DNA from: Arthrobacter sp. C2
GTDB lineage: Bacteria > Actinomycetota > Actinomycetes > Actinomycetales > Micrococcaceae
Direction of reading: 5' to 3'
Length of the DNA stretch: 64,000 nt
Assembly (NCBI GenBank): GCA_024207135.1
Contig: CP042428.1
Coordinates: 124,001 to 188,000, forward strand
Shown one piece after another: positions 41,334 through 50,213 of this stretch (positions within the stretch are counted from its first letter, which is position 1; each line of letters opens with the position of its first letter). The position numbers and the translations under genes are program-made. Below the pieces are notes generated by a model. The model was given only the letters and a program-made list of their open reading frames with translations, had not been told where the DNA came from and did not search any database.

Positions 41334-42077
41334 CTAGCGTCGGCGGTATTCGGCCAGCAGGGTGCCGTCCTCCTCCAGCAGCAGGTGCAGCCCCAGGTGC
41401 CGGGGTTCATCGCCCTGCCGGCCCCGGGCGATCCGGGGCCCGTCGCCGCCGGCCAGCACGGGGGAGTAGGTCACGCACAGGCTGTCGAGCGCGTCCGCGC
41501 GCTGGAAATCGGCCAGCAGCGTGGGTCCGCCCTCGGAGTGGAGCACGCGCAGGCCGCGGGCGTGCAGGGTCTCGATGATCCAGCGCGGGTCGATGACGGG
41601 TCCCGGAGCCGGGGCCGAGACGACCTCGGCCACCGCGCCCAGGGCCGCGGCGCGCCCTCGATCGGCCGAGCCGGAGGCCAGCACCAGGATCTTCCCGGGG
41701 TTCCGGGTGAACAGTTCGCTGTGCGGATCCAGGTCCAGGCGGCCGGAGACCACCACGAGCAGCGGTCGCTCGGGCATCCCGTGCGCCAGGCGCCAGGCGC
41801 GCGAGGCGTCATCGAGCAGCTCGCCCTCGTAGCCCTCGGCGCGGACGGTCCCGGCCCCGACGACGATGGCATCGGCCAACCGGCGCAGCAGCATGAACAC
41901 GCGCTTGTCCGCAGCGGTGCCCAGCGCCCCGGAGAGCCCCCCGATGCTTGCGGCCCCGTCGGTCGAGCTGACGAAGTTGAAGCGGACGAAGGGCCCGGTG
42001 CCGCCTCCGGGCGCGTACCAGTCGAGCAGCTGCCCGTCGTCCGGGTCCGCTGCGGGGCCGGGAACCAGCCCGCGCAT
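41334..42077 (-). CDS. RibD C-terminal-domain pyrimidine/dihydrofolate-type reductase
   Basis: 247 residues of the RibD reductase fold: VRFNFVSSTDGAAS near 32-45 (NADPH site), a VVGAGTVRAEGY near 70 and SEGGPTLLADF near 170-180. It lacks the deaminase domain, so it is a stand-alone reductase with an unassigned substrate, possibly in pterin or flavin metabolism given the coupling to folP. Its ATG shares one base with the folP stop (TGATG), indicating translational coupling. Confidence 0.85.
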   Translation of the reverse strand: MRGLVPGPAADPDDGQLLDWYAPGGGTGPFVRFNFVSSTDGAASIGGLSGALGTAADKRVFMLLRRLADAIVVGAGTVRAEGYEGELLDDASRAWRLAHGMPERPLLVVVSGRLDLDPHSELFTRNPGKILVLASGSADRGRAAALGAVAEVVSAPAPGPVIDPRWIIETLHARGLRVLHSEGGPTLLADFQRADALDSLCVTYSPVLAGGDGPRIARGRQGDEPRHLGLHLLLEEDGTLLAEYRRR

Positions 42078-43045
42078 CAGGCGTCCTCCCGGGCCGCTGC
42101 GCGCGCCCCGTTGCCGGCGGCTGGCAGGGCCCCGGGGTGGGCCGGGGCGTTGACAGCTCCCATGTTGTGCGCCAGGTATGCCGGTTCGCGCCATCCCATG
42201 GCAGCCTCCAGCATCCGGATGGTGGAAACCGATTCGGGGACGTTGTGCATGCGGATGATCCGCGCCCCGTTCATGATGCACATCGTGGCCGCGGCCATCG
42301 ACCCGGCGGTGCGTCCGGCCTTCGGGGCATCGAGGGTCTCGCCGATGAAGTCCTTGTTGGAGACCGCCGCGAGGCTCGGGTAGCCCAGCGCGGCGATGGC
42401 CTCGAACCCGGCGGTGATTTCCAGGGTGTGGCGGGTGTTCTTGTTCAGGTCGTGCCCGGGGTCCACAATGATCTTGTCCTCCCCGATCCCCAGGGACCTG
42501 GCGAAGCCGACCTTCTCGCGCAGGTACTCGGCGACCTCTCCCACCACGTCCTTGTAGCGCGGGCGCGGGTAGACGGTCCGCGGGGCAGCCAGCGAGTGGG
42601 TGATGACCAGGTGCGCCCCGGCCCCGGCAACCACCCGCCCGAGCTCCGGGTTGCTCAGCCCGGTGGTGTCGTTGATGACATCGGCGCCGGCGGCCAGGGC
42701 CGCGGCGGCAACCTCGGGGTTGAACGTGTCGGCGGAGATGATCACGTCGCTGTGGGCGCGAACCGCTTCGATGACCGGCACGATCCGCTGGGCCTCCTCC
42801 TGCCAGGACAGGGCGGGCCCGGGGGAGAAGGGCACCCCGCCGATGTCGATCCAGTCGGCGCCCGCGTGCACCGCATCCAGGGCGGCGTCCACCGCGGAGG
42901 CCAGGGCAAAGGTCGCCCCGGAATCGTAGAAGCTGTCGGGGGTGCGGTTGATGATGGCCATCAGCGCGATCCGCGAGCTGAAATCGATGCTTCGGTGCGC
43001 AAAGCGGTGGACCGGGTGGCGGAGGGCTGGAAGGTACATGCTCAT
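42077..43045 (-). CDS. folP: Dihydropteroate synthase
   Basis: 322 residues. DHPS condenses p-aminobenzoate with 6-hydroxymethyl-dihydropterin pyrophosphate in folate synthesis. Signature MAIINRTPDSFYDSG near 28-43, DIGG near 68, a DTFNPEV and INDTTG near 103-130, and VDPGHDLNKNT near 193. The sequence is FolP2-like, with a C-terminal HNVPESVSTIRMLEAAMG segment, so it may be a paralogue rather than the main folate enzyme. ATG 43045 with AAGGAG 5 nt upstream. Confidence 0.9.
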   Translation of the reverse strand: MSMYLPALRHPVHRFAHRSIDFSSRIALMAIINRTPDSFYDSGATFALASAVDAALDAVHAGADWIDIGGVPFSPGPALSWQEEAQRIVPVIEAVRAHSDVIISADTFNPEVAAAALAAGADVINDTTGLSNPELGRVVAGAGAHLVITHSLAAPRTVYPRPRYKDVVGEVAEYLREKVGFARSLGIGEDKIIVDPGHDLNKNTRHTLEITAGFEAIAALGYPSLAAVSNKDFIGETLDAPKAGRTAGSMAAATMCIMNGARIIRMHNVPESVSTIRMLEAAMGWREPAYLAHNMGAVNAPAHPGALPAAGNGARAAAREDA

Positions 43046-43180
43046 GCGGGCTCCTTGCGGGGATCTGTTATACCATTCTTACCAGTTTTAGAAGGATTTG
43101 CGTGGATTGGGCCGGCCCCGGGTGCCACCCGGCCGGGTGTTCGGCGGGCGGCGGGCCCCGCACATGGGTACCCTGAATGA

Positions 43181-44092
43181 ATGACTTTGAACTTCACGGC
43201 CCCGGATGCCGGTGCCTGGATCGTGGCGGCACTGCAGGAACAAGGACGGGATGCGGATACCGCAAACCTGGTCGCCGGGCAGGTCCCGCGCGGCTACGAG
43301 GCCTACGCGAGGATCTTCCACCCGGCGATGGGCCCGGACGGGCAGCCTGTGCGCTGGGGGCAGATCGCCGCACGGCGCGGCACCACCATGCACGCCCTGG
43401 CGCAATTCGCCGCACTCTCCGGCATTGGCGAGGACGGGGTGCCGCTGGCCGAGGACTCCTGGGAAGGCGAGGCCCCGGGCTGGGACGGACTGGGCGCCGC
43501 CGAGCTGCGGGCCATGGCCCCTCTGTTGGTCGCACACACCACCACGCCGGAGCAGATCCACCTGGCCCTGTGGAACGGGCTCGCGTTCATCCACGGCGGG
43601 GACCAGGTCGAGGTCGTCATCGCGGACGACCCGGCACTCGATGCGCAGCAAAACGCCCAGCGCGCCGCCGAGCTTGCCGCGAAGGCCAAGGCCCCGGCAT
43701 TCTCCGATGCGGTGCGCAACGCCCCGACGCTGCAGATCGGCTCCGGCTACCGCTCCTTCTACCTCTTCACCGGGGACGGGCAGGACCTCGCCAGCCCGCT
43801 GTGGGCACGGACCTCGCTGGGGGAGCAGCGCCAGTCGCCCAACCTCGCCTGGCCCCAGGACCGCAACTGGCTGATGAGCACCGAACTCTACGAGGACTCC
43901 ACCATCGTCGGGGGCACCCGCGCGCTCATCGACGCACTGCTGGGCTGCGCGGCACTGGAAGCCTGGGAGGTCCAGGCCGACTCCCGGCTCGATGCCGCCG
44001 GGGACACCCGCAACGAACTGCCCGAGGCCGACACCGATCCCTTCGACCCGGAAGAACTGGCCGGGGAATACTTCGGCGGGGAACAAAACTAG
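43181..44092 (+). CDS. Conserved hypothetical protein
   Basis: 303 soluble residues with no membrane helix and no motif I recognise. Recurrent landmarks are AYARIFHPAMGPDGQPVRWGQIA near 45-67 and GSGYRSFYLFTGD near 185-197, which suggests a family conserved across Arthrobacter. A polar C-terminus (ADTDPFDPEELAGEYFGG) follows. ATG at 43181 preceded by GAATGAATG with a weak Shine-Dalgarno. Separate from the divergent folP-ribD unit. Confidence 0.7.
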   Translation: MTLNFTAPDAGAWIVAALQEQGRDADTANLVAGQVPRGYEAYARIFHPAMGPDGQPVRWGQIAARRGTTMHALAQFAALSGIGEDGVPLAEDSWEGEAPGWDGLGAAELRAMAPLLVAHTTTPEQIHLALWNGLAFIHGGDQVEVVIADDPALDAQQNAQRAAELAAKAKAPAFSDAVRNAPTLQIGSGYRSFYLFTGDGQDLASPLWARTSLGEQRQSPNLAWPQDRNWLMSTELYEDSTIVGGTRALIDALLGCAALEAWEVQADSRLDAAGDTRNELPEADTDPFDPEELAGEYFGGEQN

Positions 44093-44212
44093 GGGGACAC
44101 GGCGCCCCGCCGGCTGTTGCCGCGGGGCCCGTGCAGTCCCCGGGCCGGGGCCCGGCCAGGCTGTGAGCAATCACTCCGCCCCGGAATCCGGCAACACGGC
44201 TAGAATTGTTCG

Positions 44213-45448
44213 GTGTCCACGAGCCCCATTTACCTAGACCACGCAGCAACGACACCCATGTCGGACGCGGCGCTCGCCGCCATGACCCGCGAACTGGCCC
44301 AGACCGGCAACCCGTCCTCGCTGCACGGCGCCGGCCGCCGCGCCCACCGCGTCATGGAGGAATCCCGCGAACGCCTCGCCGCCGCGGCCGGGGCCCACGC
44401 CTCGGAAGTCATCTTCACCTCCGGCGGCACCGAATCGGACAACCTCGCGCTCAAGGGCCTGTACTGGGCCCGCAACGGCGCCGATGCACGCCGCACCCGC
44501 ATCCTGGTCCCGGTCATCGAGCACCACGCGGTGCTCGACACCGCCGAATGGCTCGAGGCCCACGAAGGGGCAACCATCACCTGGCTGCCGGTAACCTCCG
44601 ACGGGGTCGTCGACCTCGAGGTGCTCGCCGCCGAAATCTCCCGCGACCCCGCATCCATCGCGCTGCTCACCTGCATGTGGGCCAACAACGAGGTCGGCAG
44701 CGTCCAGCCGATCGACAAGGTCGTCGCGCTCGCCGGGCCCCACGGCATCCCGGTGCACTCCGACGCGGTCCAGGCCTTCACCGCGCTGCCCATCTCCTTC
44801 GCCGATTCCGGGCTGGCCACCATGGCCGTGTCCGGGCACAAGATCGGCGGACCCGTTGGCATCGGCGCCCTCTTCGTGCGCCGGGATACGGTGCTCACCC
44901 CCATCCAGCACGGCGGCGGGCACGAACGGGCGCTGCGCTCCGGCACCCTGAACTCGGCCGCGGCGGCGGGATTCGCCGCGGCGGCCACGCAGGCCGCGGC
45001 CAACCTGGCGGCCGAAACCGAACGCCTGGCCGCCCTGCGCGACGCACTGGTCGCCGGGGTGCACGAGCACATCCCCGAAGCGGTCTTCAACGGCACCGCG
45101 GATCCGGCCCACGCCGGGACCAGGCTGCCGGGCAACGCGCACTTCACCTTCCCGGGCTGCGAGGGCGACTCGCTGCTCTTCGTGCTGGACATGCTCGGGG
45201 TGCACTCCTCCACGGGCTCGGCCTGCACCGCCGGGGTGCCGCGCCCGTCCCACGTGTTGCTGGCCATGGGCCGCGACGAGGAAACCGCCCGCGGGGCCCA
45301 GCGCTTCACGCTCGGGCATACATCGAGCGCCGCCGACGTTGGGAAACTTGTGGCGGCATTGCCCGAGGCCTACGCGCGCGCCAAAAAGGCCGGCATGGCC
45401 GCACAAGTCAGCAGCATCCAAACAGCAGGGACAGGGTTCACACGATGA
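44213..45448 (+). CDS. iscS: Cysteine desulfurase (IscS/NifS class)
   Basis: 411-residue PLP enzyme that takes sulfur from L-cysteine for Fe-S clusters and tRNA thiolation. The PLP lysine is in [11 protein letters not shown] near 209; the substrate-binding [13 protein letters not shown] is near 237; the catalytic cysteine lies in [10 protein letters not shown] near 335-340. GTG 44213 is used, starting [14 protein letters not shown]. Its TGA overlaps the mnmA ATG (ATGA), so sulfur is delivered to the downstream thiolase from the same transcript. Confidence 0.95.
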   Translation: MSTSPIYLDHAATTPMSDAALAAMTRELAQTGNPSSLHGAGRRAHRVMEESRERLAAAAGAHASEVIFTSGGTESDNLALKGLYWARNGADARRTRILVPVIEHHAVLDTAEWLEAHEGATITWLPVTSDGVVDLEVLAAEISRDPASIALLTCMWANNEVGSVQPIDKVVALAGPHGIPVHSDAVQAFTALPISFADSGLATMAVSGHKIGGPVGIGALFVRRDTVLTPIQHGGGHERALRSGTLNSAAAAGFAAAATQAAANLAAETERLAALRDALVAGVHEHIPEAVFNGTADPAHAGTRLPGNAHFTFPGCEGDSLLFVLDMLGVHSSTGSACTAGVPRPSHVLLAMGRDEETARGAQRFTLGHTSSAADVGKLVAALPEAYARAKKAGMAAQVSSIQTAGTGFTR

Positions 45449-46581
45449 AGGTTTTGGCAGCAATGAGCGGCGGGGTCGACTCGGCCGTTGCGGCGGCGCG
45501 GGCGGTCGAGGCCGGCCACGAGGTCGTCGGCGTGCACCTGGCCCTGTCCCGCATGCCCGGCACCCTGCGCACCGGATCGCGCGGCTGTTGCACCGTGGAG
45601 GACTCCAACGACGCCTGGCGCGCCTGCGACGTGCTGGGCATCCCGTACTACGTGTGGGACTTCTCCGAGCGCTTCAAGGAGGACGTGGTCGACGACTTCA
45701 TCGCCGAGTACGAGGCCGGGCGCACCCCGAACCCCTGCATGCGCTGCAACGAGCGCATCAAGTTCGCCGCGCTGCTGGAAAAGGCCATCGCGCTGGGCTT
45801 CGACGCGGTCTGCACCGGGCACTACGCCAAGGTCATCCGCGACACCGACGGCAACCCGGAGCTGCACCGCGCCGCCGACTGGGCCAAGGACCAGTCCTAC
45901 GTGCTGGGCGTGCTCACCCACGAACAGCTGGAGCACTGCATCTTCCCGCTGGCCGACACCCCGTCCAAGGCCGAGGTCCGCGCCGAGGCCGAGGCCCGCG
46001 GGCTCTCGGTGGCCAACAAGCCCGACAGCCACGACATCTGCTTCATCCCCGACGGGGACACCCGCGGCTGGCTGGCCGAGCGCATCGACATGGAACCGGG
46101 CGCGATCGTCGACCAGGAGGGCAAGCCGTTGGGGGAGCACGAGGGCGCCCACGCCTTCACCGTCGGGCAGCGCAAGGGCCTGAAGCTGGGCACCCCGGCG
46201 GCCGACGGCAAGCCCCGCTTCGTGCTGGAGATCCGGCCCAAGGAAAACAAGGTCATCGTCGGCCCCGAGGCCCTGCTGGCGGTCGACGAGCTGCGCGGCA
46301 TCCGGATCTCCTGGGCCGGGCTGCCCATCGCCGACGCGTCCGCCGGCATCGAGTTCGACTGCATGGTCCAGGTGCGCGCGCACGGGGACCCGGTCGATGC
46401 CCGTGCCCGCGTCGAGGCGCAGGAAGACGGGTCCAATGTCCTGGTGGCCACGCTCATCGAGCCGATGCGCGGGGTCGCCCCGGGCCAGACCATGGTCATC
46501 TACCAGGGCACCCGCGTGCTGGGCCAGGCCACCATCGACTCGGCCCGCTCCACCGCCTGGGACCCGACGCTCGTTTCCTGA
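45445..46581 (+). CDS. mnmA: tRNA-specific 2-thiouridylase MnmA
   Basis: 378 residues. N-terminal PP-loop [10 protein letters not shown] near 8-17 activates U34 with ATP; the first catalytic cysteine lies in NPCMRCNE near 97-102 and the second in HDICFIPDG near 197-200. The gene overlaps iscS by ATGA. It makes the 2-thio group of xm5s2U34 in tRNA-Lys, -Glu and -Gln. A strong hairpin lies behind it. Confidence 0.95.
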   Translation: MKVLAAMSGGVDSAVAAARAVEAGHEVVGVHLALSRMPGTLRTGSRGCCTVEDSNDAWRACDVLGIPYYVWDFSERFKEDVVDDFIAEYEAGRTPNPCMRCNERIKFAALLEKAIALGFDAVCTGHYAKVIRDTDGNPELHRAADWAKDQSYVLGVLTHEQLEHCIFPLADTPSKAEVRAEAEARGLSVANKPDSHDICFIPDGDTRGWLAERIDMEPGAIVDQEGKPLGEHEGAHAFTVGQRKGLKLGTPAADGKPRFVLEIRPKENKVIVGPEALLAVDELRGIRISWAGLPIADASAGIEFDCMVQVRAHGDPVDARARVEAQEDGSNVLVATLIEPMRGVAPGQTMVIYQGTRVLGQATIDSARSTAWDPTLVS

Positions 46582-46596
46582 TCCGCCACGCCTCCG

Positions 46597-46634
46597 AAGG
46601 CCCCGCCGGGTGCTTGCTGCACCGGCGGGGCCTT
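46597..46634 (+). terminator. Terminator of iscS-mnmA
   Basis: AGGCCCCGCCGGG and CCGGCGGGGCCT arms with a short loop, 15 bp after the mnmA stop. Confidence 0.8.
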
Positions 46635-46694
46635 CGCCATTTCGGGTGCACCTCAGCTGTTCCGTGGTCGGGCCCGAACGGCTATCGTGTGGCC

Positions 46695-47075
46695 ATGACC
46701 AGTCGACTAGCCGCCATTGCCATCGATGCGATCCGTCCGCGGGTCGTGGCCGACTTCTGGTGCGCCGTGCTTGACTGGTGCATTGTTGAGGAAGACAGCG
46801 AAGGAATCAGCATCGCGCCGCACGACAAAAGATGGCCTCACATCGACGTGTTCGCGGTGCCCGAGGGCAAGAACGTGAAAAACCGGTTGCACTTCGACCT
46901 GCGTGCCGACGGAGTGTCGACCGACCAGGAGCTGGAGCGCCTGCTCGCCTTGGGGGCGCGGCGCACCGACGTCGGGCAGGGCCCGGACGTCAGCTGGGTG
47001 GTCCTGGCCGATCCCGAGGGGAACGAGTTCTGCCTGCTCTCACGAACCGTCCAGGACCTCCACAACCAGGGATGA
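46695..47075 (+). CDS. Glyoxalase/VOC-superfamily protein
   Basis: 126 residues of a single betaalphabetabetabeta VOC-type module: RPRVVADFWCAVLDW near 13-27 (first strand and helix) and WVVLADPEGNEFCLLSR near 105-121, a hallmark segment of glyoxalase-like dioxygenase domains. A metal ligand set is only partly visible. No substrate can be assigned. ATG 46695; no clear ribosome site. Confidence 0.8.
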   Translation: MTSRLAAIAIDAIRPRVVADFWCAVLDWCIVEEDSEGISIAPHDKRWPHIDVFAVPEGKNVKNRLHFDLRADGVSTDQELERLLALGARRTDVGQGPDVSWVVLADPEGNEFCLLSRTVQDLHNQG

Positions 47076-47103
47076 GCCCGGCCCGGGGAGTCGTGTGCCG
47101 GAA

Positions 47104-47607
47104 TCACCTGGGCGGCATCGGTGTCGGCCTGGGGTGGTTGCGCACCAGGAAGAGCACCAGGAGAAGCAACGCCGCGGCGCTGGCCAGGTAAAGAACACTC
47201 CCCCACGGGGCGTGGTCACCGCCGGAGATGCCGAAGGTGTCGGCCAGGCCCATGCCCGAGGGGAACGACGCGACCATCATCGAGGGGGCGCCGAGCACGA
47301 AGAGCAGCAGGGACAGCACCGTGGCGCCGGCAGCGGACAGCTTCCGCAGCAGCACCGCGACCAGCATTCCAACGCCCAAAAGGATTCCGGTGACAGCCCG
47401 CGCCACCACCAGCGGTGTCCCCGCATGCTCGCCGGCCCCGGCCATCTGGGCGCGGATCTCGGCTAGCGTGGCACCCGGAACCGCGGCCAGGGGGTTCCAG
47501 ACCAGGATCTGCAACGCGCCAAGGACCGCGTAGCCGGCAACCATCCCGAATCCCGCCAGGGCGGCCCGCACCGCGCGGGAACGAGCAAGCTCCGGTTCTG
47601 CCATCAT
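47104..47607 (-). CDS. Four-helix membrane protein, unknown function
   Basis: 167 residues with four hydrophobic segments (about 18-38, 70-88, 93-115 and 133-157) and a basic C-terminus. No catalytic motif. ATG 47607 or 47604. It stands between the VOC gene and the TPR gene with opposite transcription to the former. Confidence 0.7.
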   Translation of the reverse strand: MMAEPELARSRAVRAALAGFGMVAGYAVLGALQILVWNPLAAVPGATLAEIRAQMAGAGEHAGTPLVVARAVTGILLGVGMLVAVLLRKLSAAGATVLSLLLFVLGAPSMMVASFPSGMGLADTFGISGGDHAPWGSVLYLASAAALLLLVLFLVRNHPRPTPMPPR

Positions 47608-47676
47608 GCCGCCAGCCTAACCGTTCACCCCGGGGCGTGGTGGCCCCGTGGCCGGATCCCGCCACAGGTGGCGCAG

Positions 47677-48201
47677 TCATCGGGCGTCGGGCCGGCGGGC
47701 AGACGGGCGGGCGTCCGCCAAGGACCGGATGTGGGCGGCGTTGCCGAGGATGGCGGGCTTGTACCGCTCCAGGTCCGGGGACCTGATGCCGGTGGCGACC
47801 ACGTCGAGCAAGGCGGCGACGGCCTCGTCGAGCCGGCCGCACGCATGGAGGGAGATCGCCTCGAAGACTGCCAGCGACGGCGAAACCGGAAACCGTGCCC
47901 GGGCGCGCTCGAAGACTTCTGCCGACCGGGCGAATTCGCCGAGGTTCCGCAAGGTGGATCCGTACTGCAGGTAGCATCGGCGCAACAGGTCTCCCGACAG
48001 CCCTGCATCAAGGGCCCGCTCGTAGAACGACGCCGCGGTGTTTTCCTCTCCCGCCGTGTCGTAGGCGCCGCCCACCTCGTACAAGACCCGCGGGTTGGCC
48101 GGGTGCCGCTCCAGGATCGGCAACAGCGCATCGATGGTGGGCTGCATGTTGTTCCGGTCGCGGGCCTCGAAGATCCCCTCGAGCCGATCATCCAATGTCA
48201 T
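47677..48201 (-). CDS. Tetratricopeptide-repeat protein
   Basis: 174 residues with four TPR-like helix pairs (NPRVLYEVGGAYDTAGE, AASFYERALDAGL, LQYGSTLRNLGEFARSAEVFERA and EAISLHACGRLDEAVAALL). Proteins of this short TPR_5 type bind partner peptides. ATG 48201 is chosen, with TGGAGCG just upstream; ATG 48219 is the longer option. Divergent from the MFS gene. Confidence 0.85.
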   Translation of the reverse strand: MTLDDRLEGIFEARDRNNMQPTIDALLPILERHPANPRVLYEVGGAYDTAGEENTAASFYERALDAGLSGDLLRRCYLQYGSTLRNLGEFARSAEVFERARARFPVSPSLAVFEAISLHACGRLDEAVAALLDVVATGIRSPDLERYKPAILGNAAHIRSLADARPSARRPDAR

Positions 48202-48281
48202 CGCTCCAGTATCCAGCAACCGCCGACCAGCGGGACCATTCCCTGCGCCGGGCGGCGGAACCGCCTGTAGGATCGGAGACC

Positions 48282-49490
48282 ATGTCGCTGGGGCGGGGAT
48301 ACGGACGGTTGTGGGCGGGCAATGCCGCCTCGAACTTCGGCGACGGCATCAGCTACGTCGCGATTCCGCTGTTGGCGACGGCGCTGACGACGAACCCGTT
48401 GCTGGTCGCGGGGCTGTCCATGGTGTACTCGGCCGCCAAGATCCTGGTGGTCCTGCCCGTTGGCGCCATCGTCGACCGGATGGACCGACGAAGCATCCTC
48501 TGGCTCTCCAACCTGGGCAGGTGCGCCCTGATGGCGGCGCTGGCCGCGCTGGTGGCCACCGGAACGGAGTCGATGCCCGCCCTGTACGTGGCCTTTGCCC
48601 TGATCGGGCTCCTGGAAACGGCAGCGGACAACACGGCACTGTCCATCCTCCCGTCGCTGGTGGGCGGCAGGGACCTGGACCGGGCCAACAGCCGGATTTC
48701 CGCCACCCAACTGGTCGCCGACGAGTTCGTCGGTCCGCCGCTTGGCGGGTTGATGTTCGCCGCGGCGATGGCCTTGCCCCTCGCCGCCACCGCCGGGGCG
48801 TACGCGGCGGCGGCGCTGCTCTTCCTTGGCCTGGCGGGCAGCTTCCGTCCCGCGCGGCGGCCCGGCCGCCGGACGACGCTGCACCGGGACGTCCTCGAGG
48901 GTGCTACATGGCTGGCCCGGCACCCGCTGCTGCGCTCGCTGGCGGTCGTCGGCGGGTTGGCGAGCGTCGCGTACATGATGCCGTTCTCGATCCTTGTCCT
49001 TTTCGCGCGGGACGTCCTGGGCCTGGGCTCCGCCGGCTACGGGATCCTGCTCTCGGTGTCGGCGCTCGGCGGGCTCGCGGGGGCGGCCATGGTGGCGCCG
49101 CTGCGGCGGAGGATCGGGTATGCCGCCACCACAGCCGGCAGCCTGCTGGTGGGCGCGGCCAGCCTGCTGGCGATCTTCCTGGCCGATGTCCCGTGGGTGG
49201 CGGGATTGTTCCTGGCCACCTACATCCTGCACGCCGTGGTCTTCAGCGTCTGCGTCGGTTCCCTGCGCCAACGCCTGGTGCCGGACCGGCTGCGCGGACG
49301 GGTCAATGCGGTGTCGAAGTTGTTCGGACTCGCCGGGCTCGCCATCGGCGCCGGTCTTGGCGGCCTGCTCGCAACGGTGTTCGATCTCGCTGTGCCGTTT
49401 CTGGCGGGATCCTTGGTGTTCGTCGGCTGCGCAGCCATCGCGTGGCCGAACCTTCGGGCGTGGGAGGCAGCTGCCGCGGTCCACTCGTGA
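48282..49490 (+). CDS. Major facilitator superfamily transporter
   Basis: 402 residues with 10-12 hydrophobic helices. NFGDGISYVAIPLLA in helix 1 and VGAIVDRMDRRSILW between helices 2 and 3 (the MFS motif A pattern D-R-x-x-R-R) mark a drug/proton antiporter-type protein, and LVPDRLRGRVNA in the second half is typical of enterobactin-exporter-like MFS proteins. Substrate unknown. ATG 48282. The next gene converges on it and a terminator lies between the two. Confidence 0.87.
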   Translation: MSLGRGYGRLWAGNAASNFGDGISYVAIPLLATALTTNPLLVAGLSMVYSAAKILVVLPVGAIVDRMDRRSILWLSNLGRCALMAALAALVATGTESMPALYVAFALIGLLETAADNTALSILPSLVGGRDLDRANSRISATQLVADEFVGPPLGGLMFAAAMALPLAATAGAYAAAALLFLGLAGSFRPARRPGRRTTLHRDVLEGATWLARHPLLRSLAVVGGLASVAYMMPFSILVLFARDVLGLGSAGYGILLSVSALGGLAGAAMVAPLRRRIGYAATTAGSLLVGAASLLAIFLADVPWVAGLFLATYILHAVVFSVCVGSLRQRLVPDRLRGRVNAVSKLFGLAGLAIGAGLGGLLATVFDLAVPFLAGSLVFVGCAAIAWPNLRAWEAAAAVHS

Positions 49491-49567
49491 CCCGGGACCG
49501 ATGCCCGCGAGGCGCCCGGGTCGGATGGAGGCATGTCCATCGGAGTTCGGGCCGCTCACACGCAAAA

Positions 49568-49608
49568 ATCCCGCCTGCCGGCCGCGGAATGCGGGCGACA
49601 GGCGGGAT
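49568..49608 (-). terminator. Terminator of the DUF gene at 49632
   Basis: Arms ATCCCGCCTG and CAGGCGGGAT with a 21-nt loop, followed on the minus strand by TTTTT. Confidence 0.7.
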
Positions 49609-49631
49609 CGCGGGCCGGGCGGGCCGGTTCG

Positions 49632-49997
49632 CTACGCCTTGGCTTCGTCGACGATGCCGTACATGCGCGTGGAAATGTCCAGGTACTCGAGGCGGGTCTT
49701 GCCTTCCTCGAGCCGCGGCAGCTGTGCCGGGCCGTGCTCCACGCAATGCACGAAGTCGAATTCCGGCCACCACTTCTTGGGCCGCTCGGCCTCGGTGAAT
49801 CCGCACACGGCGCAGGTCAGCTGGACCCATACGGGGCGCTTGCCGGTCCGGTTGGCGCGCGACTGGATCAGCCAGGCCGGGGGATTGGCGTTCAGTTCGG
49901 CAAATTCGGCTTCGCTCATCCGCGCCGGGATGCCGTGGCGCTTGGCCATTTCCATGGGGATATCCAACGCAATCGCTGCGTCTCTACGTGTCATCAT
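49632..49997 (-). CDS. Conserved hypothetical protein (DUF5997-like), possible zinc site
   Basis: 121 residues (counted from ATG 49997) with TRRDAAIALDIPMEMAKRHG near the N-terminus, a SEAEFAELNANPPAWLIQSRANR segment that resembles the conserved NPPxWL motif of short actinobacterial DUF proteins, and CAVC together with HCVEH as a possible metal site. The assignment to DUF5997 is weak. Longer start options at 50090 look non-coding. Function unknown. Confidence 0.6.
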   Translation of the reverse strand: MMTRRDAAIALDIPMEMAKRHGIPARMSEAEFAELNANPPAWLIQSRANRTGKRPVWVQLTCAVCGFTEAERPKKWWPEFDFVHCVEHGPAQLPRLEEGKTRLEYLDISTRMYGIVDEAKA

Positions 49998-50133
49998 CGT
50001 GCTTAACCCTAGGCCACTTGTGCCTGCGGTGCCGACGTAGGGCGGGCGCCGCCTGGCCGGGCTGCGGCATTGACGGAGGCCAAGGATCACATTTGCATTC
50101 CAATGTGCGCCGAATCACTCGATAGTGGCATTC

Positions 50134-50180
50134 GGTGACGGGGATCACCTAGGCTGTATGGCGTGTGGGTTCACTCACAC
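50134..50180 (+). promoter_or_regulatory. Putative CRP/GlxR-like site and second palindrome upstream of the peptide ABC operon
   Basis: GGTGA-N6-TCACC at 50134-50149 follows the CRP/GlxR pattern TGTGA-N6-TCACA. A second palindrome, GTGTGGGT-TC-ACTCACAC, is at 50163-50180. They lie about 35-80 bp before the start codon, where an activator or repressor could act. TAAGGA just upstream of the ATG is the ribosome site. Confidence 0.45.
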
Positions 50181-50213
50181 ATCATGTGCTCGCAGACAGA
50201 TTAAGGATTGCTC

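Noticed and set aside
44206-46581. Apparent iscS-mnmA fusion frame of 791 codons
   Set aside because: The 5' part is only the shadow of iscS in another frame; mnmA has its own ATG at 45445 in an ATGA overlap.
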